NCBI GenBank assembly: GCA_011526095.1
Contig: WYBA01000483.1
Span: 1 to 46,323, forward strand
From: Myxococcales bacterium
GTDB lineage: Bacteria; Myxococcota_A; Polyangia; Haliangiales; Haliangiaceae
DNA: 46,323 bases
Direction: 5' to 3'
In this document: positions 33,041 through 41,721 of the stretch, in pieces
Layout: every line of letters begins with the position of its first letter
Numbering within the stretch: position 1 is the first letter of the stretch
Program-made: the position numbers and the translations under genes
Notes under the pieces: generated by a model
Seen by the model: only the letters and a program-made list of their open reading frames with translations
The model's database searches: none
What the model was told of the DNA's origin: nothing

Positions 33041-34459
33041 ATGCGTATCGCCTTGCCCGCCCTGCTCCTCGCGCTCACCGCCTGCGGCGACGTCCTGACC
33101 GAGCCCGACGCCGGCACCGAGCCCGACGCGACCACCTGCCCCGACGGCGACGACGACGCCGACGGCGTGTGCAACAGCGCCGACGCCTGCGCCGGCGACG
33201 ACGCCTCGGGCGACACTGACGACGACGGCGTGTGCGACGACACCGACGCGTGCGCCGGCGACGACAGCACGGGCGACGACGACAGCGACGAGCTGTGCGA
33301 CGACACCGACCCGTGCCCGGGCGACGCGGGCAACGATCCCGACAGCGACGGCGTGTGCGCCGCCTCGGACGTGTGCACCGGTAACGACGCGACCGGCGAC
33401 ACCGACGGCGACGGCGTGTGCGACGACACGGACGCGTGCCGTGGCGACGACGGCACCGGGGATCCCGACACCGACCAGATCTGCTCGGACGTCGACCCGT
33501 GCGACGACGACACGTCGAACTCGTGCGCCGCAGCGTGCGTGATCGCGTTCGACGACCAGTGGTTCCTCACCGGCGATCAGACCAACCCGAACACCTACTA
33601 CTCGACCTACGGCGTCGGGTTCGACAACACCGCCGGCTACGGCCTCATCGGCGGCATGGGCAACGGCGACCCGGGCAACTGGGACATCGAGGGCTCCAAC
33701 GGCTCGGCCGCCTGGGGCATCTGGCCCGGCGCGCACGCGATCACGTTCACCGAGCCGGCGGTCGAGGTCTCGCTCGACTTCCTCCGCGCGTTCGACGACT
33801 ACACGATCGAGGTCCACGGCTTCCTCGACGGCGTCCGCTACGAGACGGTGACCGTGAGCCTGGTCGGCGCGTTCAACGTCCAGACCGCCACGTTCGCCGG
33901 CGCGGTCGACGAGATCCGCTGGGACTTCAGCGGCTACTTCGGGGTCGACAACCTCCGCTACCGGACGACCGCCGGGTGTCCGCCGGCGGTGAGCTTCTGC
34001 CGGGCGTGGTTCGACGACGCGCGCGCCGCGCTCGGCGACGGCGCCAACCCCGACACCTACTACAGCCCGTACGGGCTGCGGTTCGACAACGCCGCCGGCT
34101 ACGGCCTGATCGGCGGCGAGGACAACGGCGATCCCGGCAACTGGAACATCCAGGGCAGCTTCGGCACGGACGCGTGGGGGCTGTGGCCGGGCGCGCACGA
34201 CATCCGGTGGGAGACCTACAAGGCGATGGGCGTCAAGGTCGACTTCCTGCGCGGCCACAACGACTACTCGATCCCGATCCAGGGCCTGCGCGACGGCTCC
34301 GTCGTCCAGGGCTTCACGATGGCCCTCGCCGGCGCCTACAACACGCAGACCGCGTCGTTCACCGTCCCGATCGACCGCATCGCGTGGAACTTCAGCGGCT
34401 ACTACGGCGTCGACAACATCCGGTACATGACCTACGGCACCTGCCCGCCGGCGCCGTAG
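33041..34459 (+). CDS. Lipoprotein with thrombospondin-3-like repeats and a duplicated C-terminal domain
   Basis: A 472-residue lipoprotein (lipobox L-T-A-C, Cys15). Residues 30-160 are Asp/Cys-rich repeats of the type D-x-D-x-D-G-V-C-D-D-T-D-A-C, resembling calcium-binding thrombospondin type 3 repeats. Residues 165-312 and 317-467 are two copies of one domain, sharing N/D-T-Y-Y-S-x-Y-G, A-G-Y-G-L-I-G-G, D-P-G-N-W, W-P-G-A-H and a closing F-S-G-Y-F/Y-G-V-D-N. The duplicated domain is probably a beta-sandwich, perhaps for binding sugars or surfaces; I do not know the family. GGAGGGG precedes the ATG and a TAGAGT -10-like element lies at 33012-33017. The kinase gene starts 13 bp downstream. 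Confidence 0.8.
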   Translation: MRIALPALLLALTACGDVLTEPDAGTEPDATTCPDGDDDADGVCNSADACAGDDASGDTDDDGVCDDTDACAGDDSTGDDDSDELCDDTDPCPGDAGNDPDSDGVCAASDVCTGNDATGDTDGDGVCDDTDACRGDDGTGDPDTDQICSDVDPCDDDTSNSCAAACVIAFDDQWFLTGDQTNPNTYYSTYGVGFDNTAGYGLIGGMGNGDPGNWDIEGSNGSAAWGIWPGAHAITFTEPAVEVSLDFLRAFDDYTIEVHGFLDGVRYETVTVSLVGAFNVQTATFAGAVDEIRWDFSGYFGVDNLRYRTTAGCPPAVSFCRAWFDDARAALGDGANPDTYYSPYGLRFDNAAGYGLIGGEDNGDPGNWNIQGSFGTDAWGLWPGAHDIRWETYKAMGVKVDFLRGHNDYSIPIQGLRDGSVVQGFTMALAGAYNTQTASFTVPIDRIAWNFSGYYGVDNIRYMTYGTCPPAP

Positions 34460-34472
34460 TAAGCTCGCCCCG

Positions 34473-36065
34473 ATGATCGGGGAGGTCCTCGACGACACCT
34501 ACCGCGTGGTCGAACGCCTCGGGGCCGGCGCCATGGGCGAGGTCTACCTGGTCGAGCACGTCCACATCGGGCGGCGCGAGGCGATCAAGGTGCTGCGCCC
34601 CGAGATGGCCGCCGACCAGCGGCTGGCCTCGCGGTTCCGCCGCGAGGCGCGCGCGATCAACCGGCTGCGCCACCCGAACATCATCGGGATCTACGACTTC
34701 GGCCAGCTCCCCGACGGGCGGCTCTACCTGACGATGGAGTACGCGCACGGCGAGCAGCTCGACGCGGCGCTGCGGCGCGAGGGCCGGTTCGACGTCCCGC
34801 GCGCCTTGGCGCTGCTCCACCAGATGGCGTCGGCGATCGATCACGCCCACGCCCACGGGGTCGTCCACCGCGACCTCAAGCCCGGCAACATGGTGCTCGT
34901 CGACGAGCGCGGCCACCGCGACGCGCTCAAGATCCTCGACTTCGGGCTCGCCAAGGTGATGAACCCCGGCGGCGGACAGGACGAGCTGACCCTGCGCGGC
35001 GAGCTGTTCGGCACGCCCGAGTACATGGCGCCCGAGCGCCTCGGCGACGCGGCGGACGATCCGCGCAGCGACCTGTACTCGCTCGGCTGCATCGCCCACG
35101 AGCTGCTCACCGGCAAGCCGCCGTTCACCGGCTCGCGCCCGCTGGTGATGGCCGCGCACATGACGCAGACCGCGCCGCCGCCCGGGCGCAGCGTCGCCGG
35201 CGTGCCGCCGATGCTCGACGCCGTGATCGGCCAGCTCCTCGCCAAGGACCCGTCGGTGCGGCTGCAGTCGGGGGCGCAGCTGTGCGCCGCGCTCGAGCAG
35301 GTGCCGGGCTACCCGCGCAAGCGCGGGCCGCTGCGATCCGGCGTGATCATGACCTCGTCGACGCTGCCGCCCGGCGGCGACGCGCGCGCGCACCACGCCG
35401 GCGCCGTCGAGGTCCACGACGAGCTCACGCTCGGCGACCGCGCGCGCGCGCCGCGCCAGATCGCGTTCGCCGACACCGCGTCGGCCCGCACCGACGAGGT
35501 GCGCGACGAGATCCTCGGCGCGCTGGTCGAGCTGGCGCAGGCCGTCGTCGATCACGATCGCGGCGCCCCCGGCAACGGCCACGGCCACGGCACGGGCGAC
35601 GGCGTGGCGATCGCGCTCGCGCTCGTCCACGCCGTGCGCGACGACCGCGCGCGGATCGGGAACGAGCGGGTCGAGCTCGAGGAGCGCCAGGCGCGCGCGC
35701 TGCAGAACGCGCGCGAGCGCGAGGGCAGCCTGCGGTTCGCGATCGCCGAGCTGCGCTACGACCGCGGCCGGACCCCGGCCGAGCTGCACAAGGACCTCGA
35801 CTTCCAGGTGTCGCAGCTCGAGGCGCGCGTCAAGGACCTCGCCGACGAGCTGCGCCGGGACCTCGATCAGATCGACGACCGCGGGATCGAGCTCGCCGCG
35901 CGCGAGCACGACCTCGAGGCGCAGTGGGTCAGCGTCCACGCCCGGCTGCGCGAGGCGCTCGCCGCGCACCTCGCGGCCGGCGGCACCGAGGCGCTGCGCG
36001 GCCGCTTCCTCATCGTCGGCACCGCCGCCGAGGAGATGCTGGCGCTCGGCGGGACGTTCCGGTAG
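34473..36065 (+). CDS. Cytosolic Hanks-type Ser/Thr protein kinase with coiled-coil C terminus
   Basis: A 530-residue kinase. All core motifs are intact: Gly-loop G-A-G-A-M-G-E-V (17-24), K39, H-R-D-L-K-P-G-N (132-139, catalytic D134), D156-F-G, and G-T-P-E-Y-M-A-P-E in the activation segment. The catalytic domain ends near 290. The C-terminal 240 residues contain a His/Gly-rich patch (G-N-G-H-G-H-G-T-G) and a long charged helical coiled coil (about 385-500), and no transmembrane helix, so unlike PknB-type receptors it is soluble and probably recruited by its tail. Target proteins are not evident. The gene is close to the surface lipoprotein upstream, and may be co-transcribed with it. Confidence 0.9.
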   Translation: MIGEVLDDTYRVVERLGAGAMGEVYLVEHVHIGRREAIKVLRPEMAADQRLASRFRREARAINRLRHPNIIGIYDFGQLPDGRLYLTMEYAHGEQLDAALRREGRFDVPRALALLHQMASAIDHAHAHGVVHRDLKPGNMVLVDERGHRDALKILDFGLAKVMNPGGGQDELTLRGELFGTPEYMAPERLGDAADDPRSDLYSLGCIAHELLTGKPPFTGSRPLVMAAHMTQTAPPPGRSVAGVPPMLDAVIGQLLAKDPSVRLQSGAQLCAALEQVPGYPRKRGPLRSGVIMTSSTLPPGGDARAHHAGAVEVHDELTLGDRARAPRQIAFADTASARTDEVRDEILGALVELAQAVVDHDRGAPGNGHGHGTGDGVAIALALVHAVRDDRARIGNERVELEERQARALQNAREREGSLRFAIAELRYDRGRTPAELHKDLDFQVSQLEARVKDLADELRRDLDQIDDRGIELAAREHDLEAQWVSVHARLREALAAHLAAGGTEALRGRFLIVGTAAEEMLALGGTFR

Positions 36066-36086
36066 CCGCCACGGGCCGGCGAGGCG

Positions 36087-36686
36087 TCAGCGCACGACGC
36101 CGAGCAGCCCGCCCAGCATCTTGTGGGTCAGGCCCCACACGGTGCGTCCCTCGTAGCGCCACGACGGCAGCGTCATCGGCACCGGACCGAACCGGTAGTC
36201 GTACGGCGCGTCGAGCGCGCCGGTGGCGGCGACGTCGAGCGGCAGCCAGAAGTGCGCGGTCGCCTCGGCGTTGAGCACGACCGGCTGCTCCTGCTCGAGG
36301 TGGAACACGTACGGCGTGATCGTCATCGGCAGGACCTTGCCCTTGGCGACCGCGCGGGTGGCGCCGAGCCGCCCGAGCACGCGCGCGCCGCGCTCGAGAT
36401 CGAGGCCGACCTCCTCGCGCGTCTCGCGGATCGCGGTGTGGAGCAGGTCTCGATCGGTGTCGTCGAACCGCCCGCCCGGCAGCGCGACCTGCCCGCTCCA
36501 TCGATCGCCCGGCCGCTCGCTGCGCTGGATCAGCAGGACCTCGGTGGCGCCGCGATCGAACCGCAGGATCGCCGCGACCGCGGCGCGGCTGCCGACCAGC
36601 AGGTTCGACGGATCGTCGGGCTCGTGCGCGGCGAGGCGCGCGGCGACGAGGTCGAGCGGCAAGCGATGACGAGGCGACGACTGCAC
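36087..36686 (-). CDS. Nudix hydrolase, CoA-pyrophosphatase-like subgroup
   Basis: A 199-residue enzyme with the pattern L-L-I-Q-R-S, W-S-G-Q-V-A-L-P-G-G-R and A-I-R-E-T-R-E-E-V-G-L-D-L. The Nudix box is spaced as in NUDT7/CoA-diphosphatase relatives, and its metal-binding R-E-x-x-E-E core is complete. It would hydrolyse a nucleoside diphosphate linked to another group; CoA is a reasonable but unproven substrate. The GTG start is supported by an extended -10 element 9 bp upstream. It is convergent with the kinase gene (21 bp apart). Confidence 0.85.
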   Translation of the reverse strand: MQSSPRHRLPLDLVAARLAAHEPDDPSNLLVGSRAAVAAILRFDRGATEVLLIQRSERPGDRWSGQVALPGGRFDDTDRDLLHTAIRETREEVGLDLERGARVLGRLGATRAVAKGKVLPMTITPYVFHLEQEQPVVLNAEATAHFWLPLDVAATGALDAPYDYRFGPVPMTLPSWRYEGRTVWGLTHKMLGGLLGVVR

Positions 36687-36695
36687 GGACGCCCC

Positions 36696-36704
36696 ACTGT
36701 AGCA
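36696..36704 (-). promoter_or_regulatory. Extended -10 element of the Nudix gene
   Basis: Minus-strand TGCTACAGT (TGn plus TACAGT) lies 9 nt before the GTG start, predicting a leaderless or nearly leaderless transcript like that of the aminopeptidase gene. Confidence 0.45.
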
Positions 36705-36730
36705 GGCGCGCGCACCGCGGCCGCCCGCGA

Positions 36731-38593
36731 TCACGGCGGCGCGGCGCGGAGCACGGTCCACTGCTTGACCGGCACCGGCGCCGGCAACGCGGGCGAAACA
36801 TAGGCCAGGTCGACGACCTCGCCGCCCTGCTCGGCGATCCACCGAGCCACGCCCGGCGCCTCCCACGTCCGCTGCGACATCGCGACCTGCCACGCCTCGG
36901 CCAGGCACTGCAGCTTGGCCGCGACGTTCACGGTCCCGCCGAAGTAGTCGAGGTTGGCGTTGAGCCGGACGGCGATGCACGGCCCGGTGTTGAGCGAGAT
37001 TCGCAGCACCGCGGGCGTGTCGGTCCGACCGGGCGGGAACGTCTGGTGGATCTCGTGGCTGGCGCGCACCGCGTCGAGCGGATCGTTGAACGCGCCCATC
37101 GCGGCGTCGCCGATCGTCTTGACCACGGCGCCGCGGTGCCGCGCGATGATCGCGAACACCTGGTCGAAGTGCTTCTTGACCTCGACGAACGCGCCGGGGT
37201 CGCCGCGGCGCGCGTACAGCGCGGTCGAGCCGACCATGTCGGTGAACAGGATCGTCTGCTCGCCGACGGACAGCTGGACGTCCGCGCCGAGGTACTCCTC
37301 GCCGAACAGGTCGCGGAACTCCTGGAACGACAGCAGGCGCCCGGGGCGCAGCGCGCTGTCCGACCACTGCGCCGCCTCGACGACGAACGCGGTCGGAGCG
37401 GCGCCGTCGTTGACCAGCCGCAGCCGCGGCGTCGCGCCGGTCGCGACCTCGCGCGGCGCCTCGCTCGCGCGCCACGTCACGGCCGCGTCGCCCTCGGCCA
37501 CCGGCGCCGCCGCGGTCGCGTCGAGGTAGCCGTAGCGGCGCTCGCCGTGCAGGCGCAGCCGCCACCGCCCCGGCCCCAGCGGCGGCGCGACCTCGTGCTC
37601 GGCGCCCGGCGCCAGCGGGAGCTGGACGCGGACGTGCGCCTTGGTCGCCGGCTCGGCGGCGCAGAACACGCGCTTCTCGATCGGCCGCACCGACGGGTGG
37701 ACGTGGAACGTGATCTCGACCGCGTCGTCGGTGTCGAACTCGATCGCGCACACCGCGCACGCGCCGCCGCGCGGGATCTCGTCGACGCGGCCGTGCTCCT
37801 CGCGCACGCCGCGGCAGTGCGGGCACACCACGTCCCACGACAGCTCGAGCAGGCCCGCGCGCGTCGCGTGGAGGAACACCGACAGCACGGCGTCCTCGTC
37901 GGCGCCCCACGCGCGGGCGCGCTCGCGCACCTGGATCCGCGCCAGGTCGGCCTCGTCGCCGGTGCGGACCCAGTCGACGAGGCGATCGACGACCGCGGGG
38001 TCGCGCCGAGCCTCCTTCAGCGCACGCGCGATGCTGTCGAGCCGCCGCGCCGCGTCCGGTGGCAGCGCCGGCGCCGCCGCCACGAGCAGCGGCGGCCGCT
38101 CGACGCCACGGATCGCCTCGATCACCTTGCGGTAGCCCTTCTCCACCGACGGGAACCCGAGCCGGATCATCGCCGCGCCGAGCGCGCCGCGCGGCACGAA
38201 CGCGAACCCGACGTGGACCACGGTGCCGTCGCCCGGCGCCTCGTCGAGCCGGTGGACCGCGTGCATGACCTTCATGAACCCGCGCTCGTAGACGCGCGTC
38301 CCCGCCAGCCACCGCCCCGCCACCCAGCTCCACGGCCGCTCGACCCACTCGTGGCGCACGCCGCCGTTCTTCGACCAGCCGCGCAGCCGCCCGCCGTCCT
38401 CGGTGAAGTGCATCTCGGGGCCGCCGAGCGCGCGGTTGAGGCGCGAGGTGTCGGACACCACGCGCCACACGTCCTCGGGCGCGGCGGCGGTCTCGAACCG
38501 CCACAGGTACTCGAGCCGCTTGCCGTCGGGGAGGTCAGCGGGCCACGGGTGGAGGCGGTGCCACTCGTCGAGGGTGTAGGTCGGGCCGGCCAT
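36731..38593 (-). CDS. SRPBCC - DUF5939 - class III nucleotidyl cyclase fusion
   Basis: A 620-residue soluble protein. Residues 25-160 form an SRPBCC/START-like hydrophobic-ligand domain (E-Y-L-W-R-F-E-T-A-A-A-P-E-D-V-W-R-V-V-S-D). The middle (185-430) matches the DUF5939 region with a four-Cys, zinc-ribbon-like site C257-P-H-C260 and C279-A-V-C282. The C terminus (440-610) is a class III cyclase: metal ligands D452 (F-T-D-M-V-G-S-T) and D496 (T-I-G-D), substrate Lys K492, and V-N-V-A-A-K at 555-560 where Lys replaces the usual transition-state Arg. It probably makes cAMP in response to a lipid or other hydrophobic ligand; the Arg-to-Lys change leaves activity open. It diverges from the oxidoreductase at 38627. 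Confidence 0.87.
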   Translation of the reverse strand: MAGPTYTLDEWHRLHPWPADLPDGKRLEYLWRFETAAAPEDVWRVVSDTSRLNRALGGPEMHFTEDGGRLRGWSKNGGVRHEWVERPWSWVAGRWLAGTRVYERGFMKVMHAVHRLDEAPGDGTVVHVGFAFVPRGALGAAMIRLGFPSVEKGYRKVIEAIRGVERPPLLVAAAPALPPDAARRLDSIARALKEARRDPAVVDRLVDWVRTGDEADLARIQVRERARAWGADEDAVLSVFLHATRAGLLELSWDVVCPHCRGVREEHGRVDEIPRGGACAVCAIEFDTDDAVEITFHVHPSVRPIEKRVFCAAEPATKAHVRVQLPLAPGAEHEVAPPLGPGRWRLRLHGERRYGYLDATAAAPVAEGDAAVTWRASEAPREVATGATPRLRLVNDGAAPTAFVVEAAQWSDSALRPGRLLSFQEFRDLFGEEYLGADVQLSVGEQTILFTDMVGSTALYARRGDPGAFVEVKKHFDQVFAIIARHRGAVVKTIGDAAMGAFNDPLDAVRASHEIHQTFPPGRTDTPAVLRISLNTGPCIAVRLNANLDYFGGTVNVAAKLQCLAEAWQVAMSQRTWEAPGVARWIAEQGGEVVDLAYVSPALPAPVPVKQWTVLRAAPP

Positions 38594-38594
38594 C

Positions 38595-38603
38595 TGCTAC
38601 GGT
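38595..38603 (+). promoter_or_regulatory. Extended -10 element of the molybdopterin oxidoreductase gene
   Basis: TGCTACGGT (TGn plus TACGGT) lies 23 nt before the GTG start and overlaps the first bases upstream of the divergent cyclase gene. A GAGGAGG ribosome binding site follows, so this transcript would have a short leader. Confidence 0.45.
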
Positions 38604-38626
38604 CGTCGGGTCGCCGAGGAGGACCC

Positions 38627-40885
38627 GTGCGCGAGACCCATTATCGCTCCTGTACCCTGTGCGAGGCCACCTGTGGCGTCGCGGTCGACGTGGACGGTGA
38701 CCAGGTCGTGGCCATCCGCGGCGACGACGCCGATCCGTTCAGCCAGGGCTACATCTGCCCCAAGGCCACGGCGCTCGCCGACCTGCACGACGATCCGGAC
38801 CGCCTGCGCCGCCCGATGGTGCGCGAGGGCACGACGTGGCGCGAGGTCGGGTGGGACGAGGCGTTCGACCTCGTCGCGCGCCGGCTCGACGCCATCCGCC
38901 GCGCCCACGGCAAGGACGCGATCGCCGTCTACCAGGGCAACCCGACGGCGCACAACCTCGGGCTGCTCACCTACGGCCAGCTGCTGCTGCGCAAGCTCGG
39001 GACGAGGAACACCTTCTCCGCGACGTCGGTCGACCAGCTCCCGCACATGCTCGCGGCGCACCTGATGTTCGGCGACGGCGTGCTGATGCCGGTGCCCGAC
39101 GTCGACCGCACCGACTACTTCCTGTGCATCGGCGGCAACCCGCTGGTCTCCAACGGCAGCATCATGACCGCGCCGGACATGCGCGCGCGCCTCAAGGCGA
39201 TCCGCGCGCGCGGCGGCAAGGTCGTCGTCGTCGACCCGCGCCGCACCGAGACCGCGGAGCAGGGCGACCGCCACCTGTTCATCCGCCCGGGGACCGACGC
39301 GCTGCTGCTGCTGTCGATGCTGCACGTCGTGTTCGCCGAGCGGCTCGAGCGCCCGTCGATGCACCTGCGCGGCCTCGACGCGCTGCGCGCGATCGCGGCG
39401 GACTTCGCGCCCGAGGCGACCGCGCCGGTCACCGGGATCGAGCCCGACGACGTGCGGGCGCTGGCGCGCGAGCTCGCCGGCTCGAGCGGCGTCGCGTACG
39501 GCCGGATGGGCGTGTGCACCCAGGAGCACGGCGGCGCCGCGGCGTGGCTGATCTACGCGGTCAACGCGGTGTGCGGGCGCCTCGACGCACCCGGCGGCAT
39601 GATGTGGACGACGCCCGCGGTCGACCTGCGCGTGCTCGCGAAGCTGATCGGCTACGACCTCGGGTTCGATCGCTACCGCAGCCGCGTCCGCGGCCTGCCC
39701 GAGTTCGGCGGCGAGCTGCCGGTCGTGACGATGGCCGAGGAGATCGAGACGCCGGGCGCGGGACAGATCCGCGCGCTGGTGACGTGCGCCGGCAACCCGG
39801 TGCTGTCGTCGCCCAACGGCGCGCGCCTCGACCGCGCGCTGCCCGGCCTCGACTTCATGGTCTCGATCGACATGTACCTCAACGAGACCACGCGCCACGC
39901 CCACGTGATCCTGCCGGGCACCTCGCCGCTGGCGCGCGCGCACTACGACGTCGCGCTGGCGTCGTTCTCGGTCCGCAACGTCGCCAAGTACGCGCCGCCG
40001 CTGTGGCCGCGCGCCGCCGACGAGCGCCACGACTGGGAGATCGCGGTCGAGCTGTGGAGCCGGCTGTGCCTGCCCGGCGGCGCGGCGGGGCGGCTGGCCG
40101 GTCGCGCCGCGCGCGCCGCGCTGCTGCGGCTCGGGCCCGAGGCGGTGCTCGACGTCGCGCTGCGCACCGGGGCGCACGGCCTGCGCAAGGGCAAGGACGG
40201 GCTGTCGGTGGCGAAGCTCCGCGCGGCGCCGCACGGCGTCGACCTCGGCCCGCTCGAGCCACGGCTGCCCGGCGTGCTGGTGACGAAGGACAGGCAGATC
40301 GACCTCGTCCCGCCGGTGTTCGCCTCCGACGTGCCGCGGCTGCGCGCGCGCCTGGCCGAGGCGGGCCGCGCGCGCGACGGACTCGTGCTGATCGGCCGGC
40401 GCCAGCTCCGCAGCAACAACTCGTGGTGCCACAACAGCCACCGCCTGGTGAAGGGCAAGCCGCGGTGCACGCTGCTGGTCCACCCGCGCGACGCCGCCGC
40501 GCGCGGCCTGGTCGACGGCGACCTCGTCACGCTCGCGTCGAAGGCCGGCCGCGTCCGCGTCCCGGTCGAGATCTCCGACGAGATCATGCCCGGCGTCGTG
40601 TCGCTGCCCCACGGCTGGGGCCACGACAAGCCGGGCACGCGCCTCGCGGTCGCCAGCGCCACGCCCGGCGCCAGCGTCAACGACGTCACCAGCGAGGACT
40701 TCTTCGATCCGCTCACCGGCACCGGCGCCCTGTCCGGCCTCACCGTCACCGTCGAGCGCGTCGCCACCGTCCGCCCCGAGCCGCCGGGCGCCGCCGCGTC
40801 GACCACGCCCAGCGCTGCCGCGTCGACCACGCCGGCCGCAGGCGCCGGCGCGTCGGCCACCGCGCACCGCGCCGAGGAGCCCTGA
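38627..40885 (+). CDS. Molybdopterin-dependent oxidoreductase (DMSO reductase/FdhF superfamily)
   Basis: A 752-residue cytosolic enzyme, read from the GTG preceded by GAGGAGG; the frame is open far upstream, but only as an opposite-strand shadow of the cyclase gene. The N terminus binds a 4Fe-4S cluster: C9-x2-C12-x3-C16...C44 (G-Y-I-C-P-K). Molybdopterin-binding motifs follow (Y-Q-G-N-P-T-A-H, C-I-G-G-N-P-L, V-V-D-P-R-R-T-E-T-A), and the C-terminal molybdopterin dinucleotide-binding domain has N-N-S-W-C-H-N-S and S-L-P-H-G-W-G-H. No Tat signal or electron-transfer subunit is present, so the partner and substrate are unknown. The last 40 residues are a low-complexity Ala/Ser/Thr/Pro tail. Confidence 0.9.
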   Translation: MRETHYRSCTLCEATCGVAVDVDGDQVVAIRGDDADPFSQGYICPKATALADLHDDPDRLRRPMVREGTTWREVGWDEAFDLVARRLDAIRRAHGKDAIAVYQGNPTAHNLGLLTYGQLLLRKLGTRNTFSATSVDQLPHMLAAHLMFGDGVLMPVPDVDRTDYFLCIGGNPLVSNGSIMTAPDMRARLKAIRARGGKVVVVDPRRTETAEQGDRHLFIRPGTDALLLLSMLHVVFAERLERPSMHLRGLDALRAIAADFAPEATAPVTGIEPDDVRALARELAGSSGVAYGRMGVCTQEHGGAAAWLIYAVNAVCGRLDAPGGMMWTTPAVDLRVLAKLIGYDLGFDRYRSRVRGLPEFGGELPVVTMAEEIETPGAGQIRALVTCAGNPVLSSPNGARLDRALPGLDFMVSIDMYLNETTRHAHVILPGTSPLARAHYDVALASFSVRNVAKYAPPLWPRAADERHDWEIAVELWSRLCLPGGAAGRLAGRAARAALLRLGPEAVLDVALRTGAHGLRKGKDGLSVAKLRAAPHGVDLGPLEPRLPGVLVTKDRQIDLVPPVFASDVPRLRARLAEAGRARDGLVLIGRRQLRSNNSWCHNSHRLVKGKPRCTLLVHPRDAAARGLVDGDLVTLASKAGRVRVPVEISDEIMPGVVSLPHGWGHDKPGTRLAVASATPGASVNDVTSEDFFDPLTGTGALSGLTVTVERVATVRPEPPGAAASTTPSAAASTTPAAGAGASATAHRAEEP

Positions 40886-41055
40886 CGCGGATCTGACGCC
40901 TGCGCTCTGAGGAGCCCTCAGCCCGCACCGGCCCCAGTCGCCGTCATTCGCTCCATCATCCGCCCCGAGATCGTCAACCAGCGCTCGCACGAGCAACCCC
41001 TCGCCCAGGCCCCCGCTCGTCCCGCGAGGGGCGATCAGAATCGTGCCCCCTCCGC

Positions 41056-41103
41056 TCGTCCTGAGCAGGGCCGAGCGCCAGCGAGGCCCGTGTCGAAGGA
41101 CGA
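41056..41103. repeat. REP-like intergenic palindrome
   Basis: Nested inverted repeats: outer TCGTCC / GGACGA and inner GGGCC / GGCCC, around CTGAGCAGG and GTGTCGAA. The arrangement (TCGTCCTGAGC...TCGAAGGACGA) resembles repetitive extragenic palindromes that I know from many GC-rich genomes. Only one clear copy is in the window; copy number in the genome decides. Confidence 0.5.
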
Positions 41104-41125
41104 TGACAGTCCATCGAGCATCCCG

Positions 41126-41575
41126 ATGTCCTCCACGCCCACGCCAACGCTCTACGACCGCCTCGGCCCCGACGCCCTCCGCGCCGTCGTCACCGACTTC
41201 TACGCCCGCGTCTTCGCCGACGTCATGATCGGCTTCCTGTTCACCGGCAAGGACCGCCAGCACCTCATCGACCGCGAGATCGAGTTCACTGCCCGCTTCC
41301 TCGGTGCGCGCGACGTCCGCTACACCGGCCGCCCCATGCGGCAGGCCCACGCGCGCTCGCCGATCCTCGGCGGCCACTTCGACCGCCGCCTCCAGATCCT
41401 GCGCAACACCCTGCGCGACCACGCCGTCGACCCCGACGTCACCACCGCCTGGATCGACCACCAGCTCGCCCTGCGCCCCCAGATCACCGGCGACGCCGGC
41501 AGCGAGTGCGACCACGACGTCGCCGCCGCGCGCCTCGCCAGCCCCGGCGCCCCGCCCGACGACCCGACGGGCTGA
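41126..41575 (+). CDS. Truncated haemoglobin
   Basis: A 149-residue globin from the ATG at 41126, the first that leaves the upstream palindrome outside the gene. L-Y-D-R-L-G, D-F-Y-A-R-V-F-A-D, F-L-F-T-G-K-D, F-L-G-A and Y-T-G-R-P-M-R-Q-A-H match the truncated globin fold; the His of Q-A-H-A-R-S-P-I is the probable proximal haem ligand, and H-F-D-R-R-L follows in the next helix. Tyr (F-Y-A-R) occupies the B10 position typical of oxygen- or NO-reacting truncated globins. The last 15 residues are a low-complexity tail. Codons are strongly C-ending, as in the VWA gene. It appears to be transcribed alone. Confidence 0.87.
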   Translation: MSSTPTPTLYDRLGPDALRAVVTDFYARVFADVMIGFLFTGKDRQHLIDREIEFTARFLGARDVRYTGRPMRQAHARSPILGGHFDRRLQILRNTLRDHAVDPDVTTAWIDHQLALRPQITGDAGSECDHDVAAARLASPGAPPDDPTG

Positions 41576-41614
41576 GCCGAGCGAAGCGAGGCGACGTCGG
41601 TCGAGGCGCCGCGA

Positions 41615-41668
41615 GCCCGTCTTCGGGCGAGCGAGCCGATCGACAGAGCCCGTGAGGCTGAAAGCCTC
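41615..41668 (+). terminator. Two hairpins after the globin gene
   Basis: GCCCG-TCTT-CGGGC (41615-41628) and GAGGCT-GAA-AGCCTC (41654-41668) form two short stable stems between the globin gene and the phosphoesterase gene. Neither is followed by a T run; transcription termination or a degraded repeat are both possible. Confidence 0.4.
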
Positions 41669-41721
41669 GCAGGCGCTGAGAACGCACGCCTTGGCGCGGC
41701 CGCCTGGGCTACCCTGCTCGG

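Noticed and set aside
31472..34498. 1008-codon open frame on the minus strand with Val/Ala repeats
   Set aside because: Antisense to the Cfa gene and to the Asp/Cys-repeat lipoprotein; the apparent repeat simply mirrors the GAC-rich repeat on the other strand.
37046..38626. Upstream extension of the molybdopterin oxidoreductase as a 1279-residue fusion
   Set aside because: The extra 527 residues are antisense to the cyclase gene and lack motifs; the GTG at 38627 has a strong ribosome binding site and begins exactly at the Fe-S domain.
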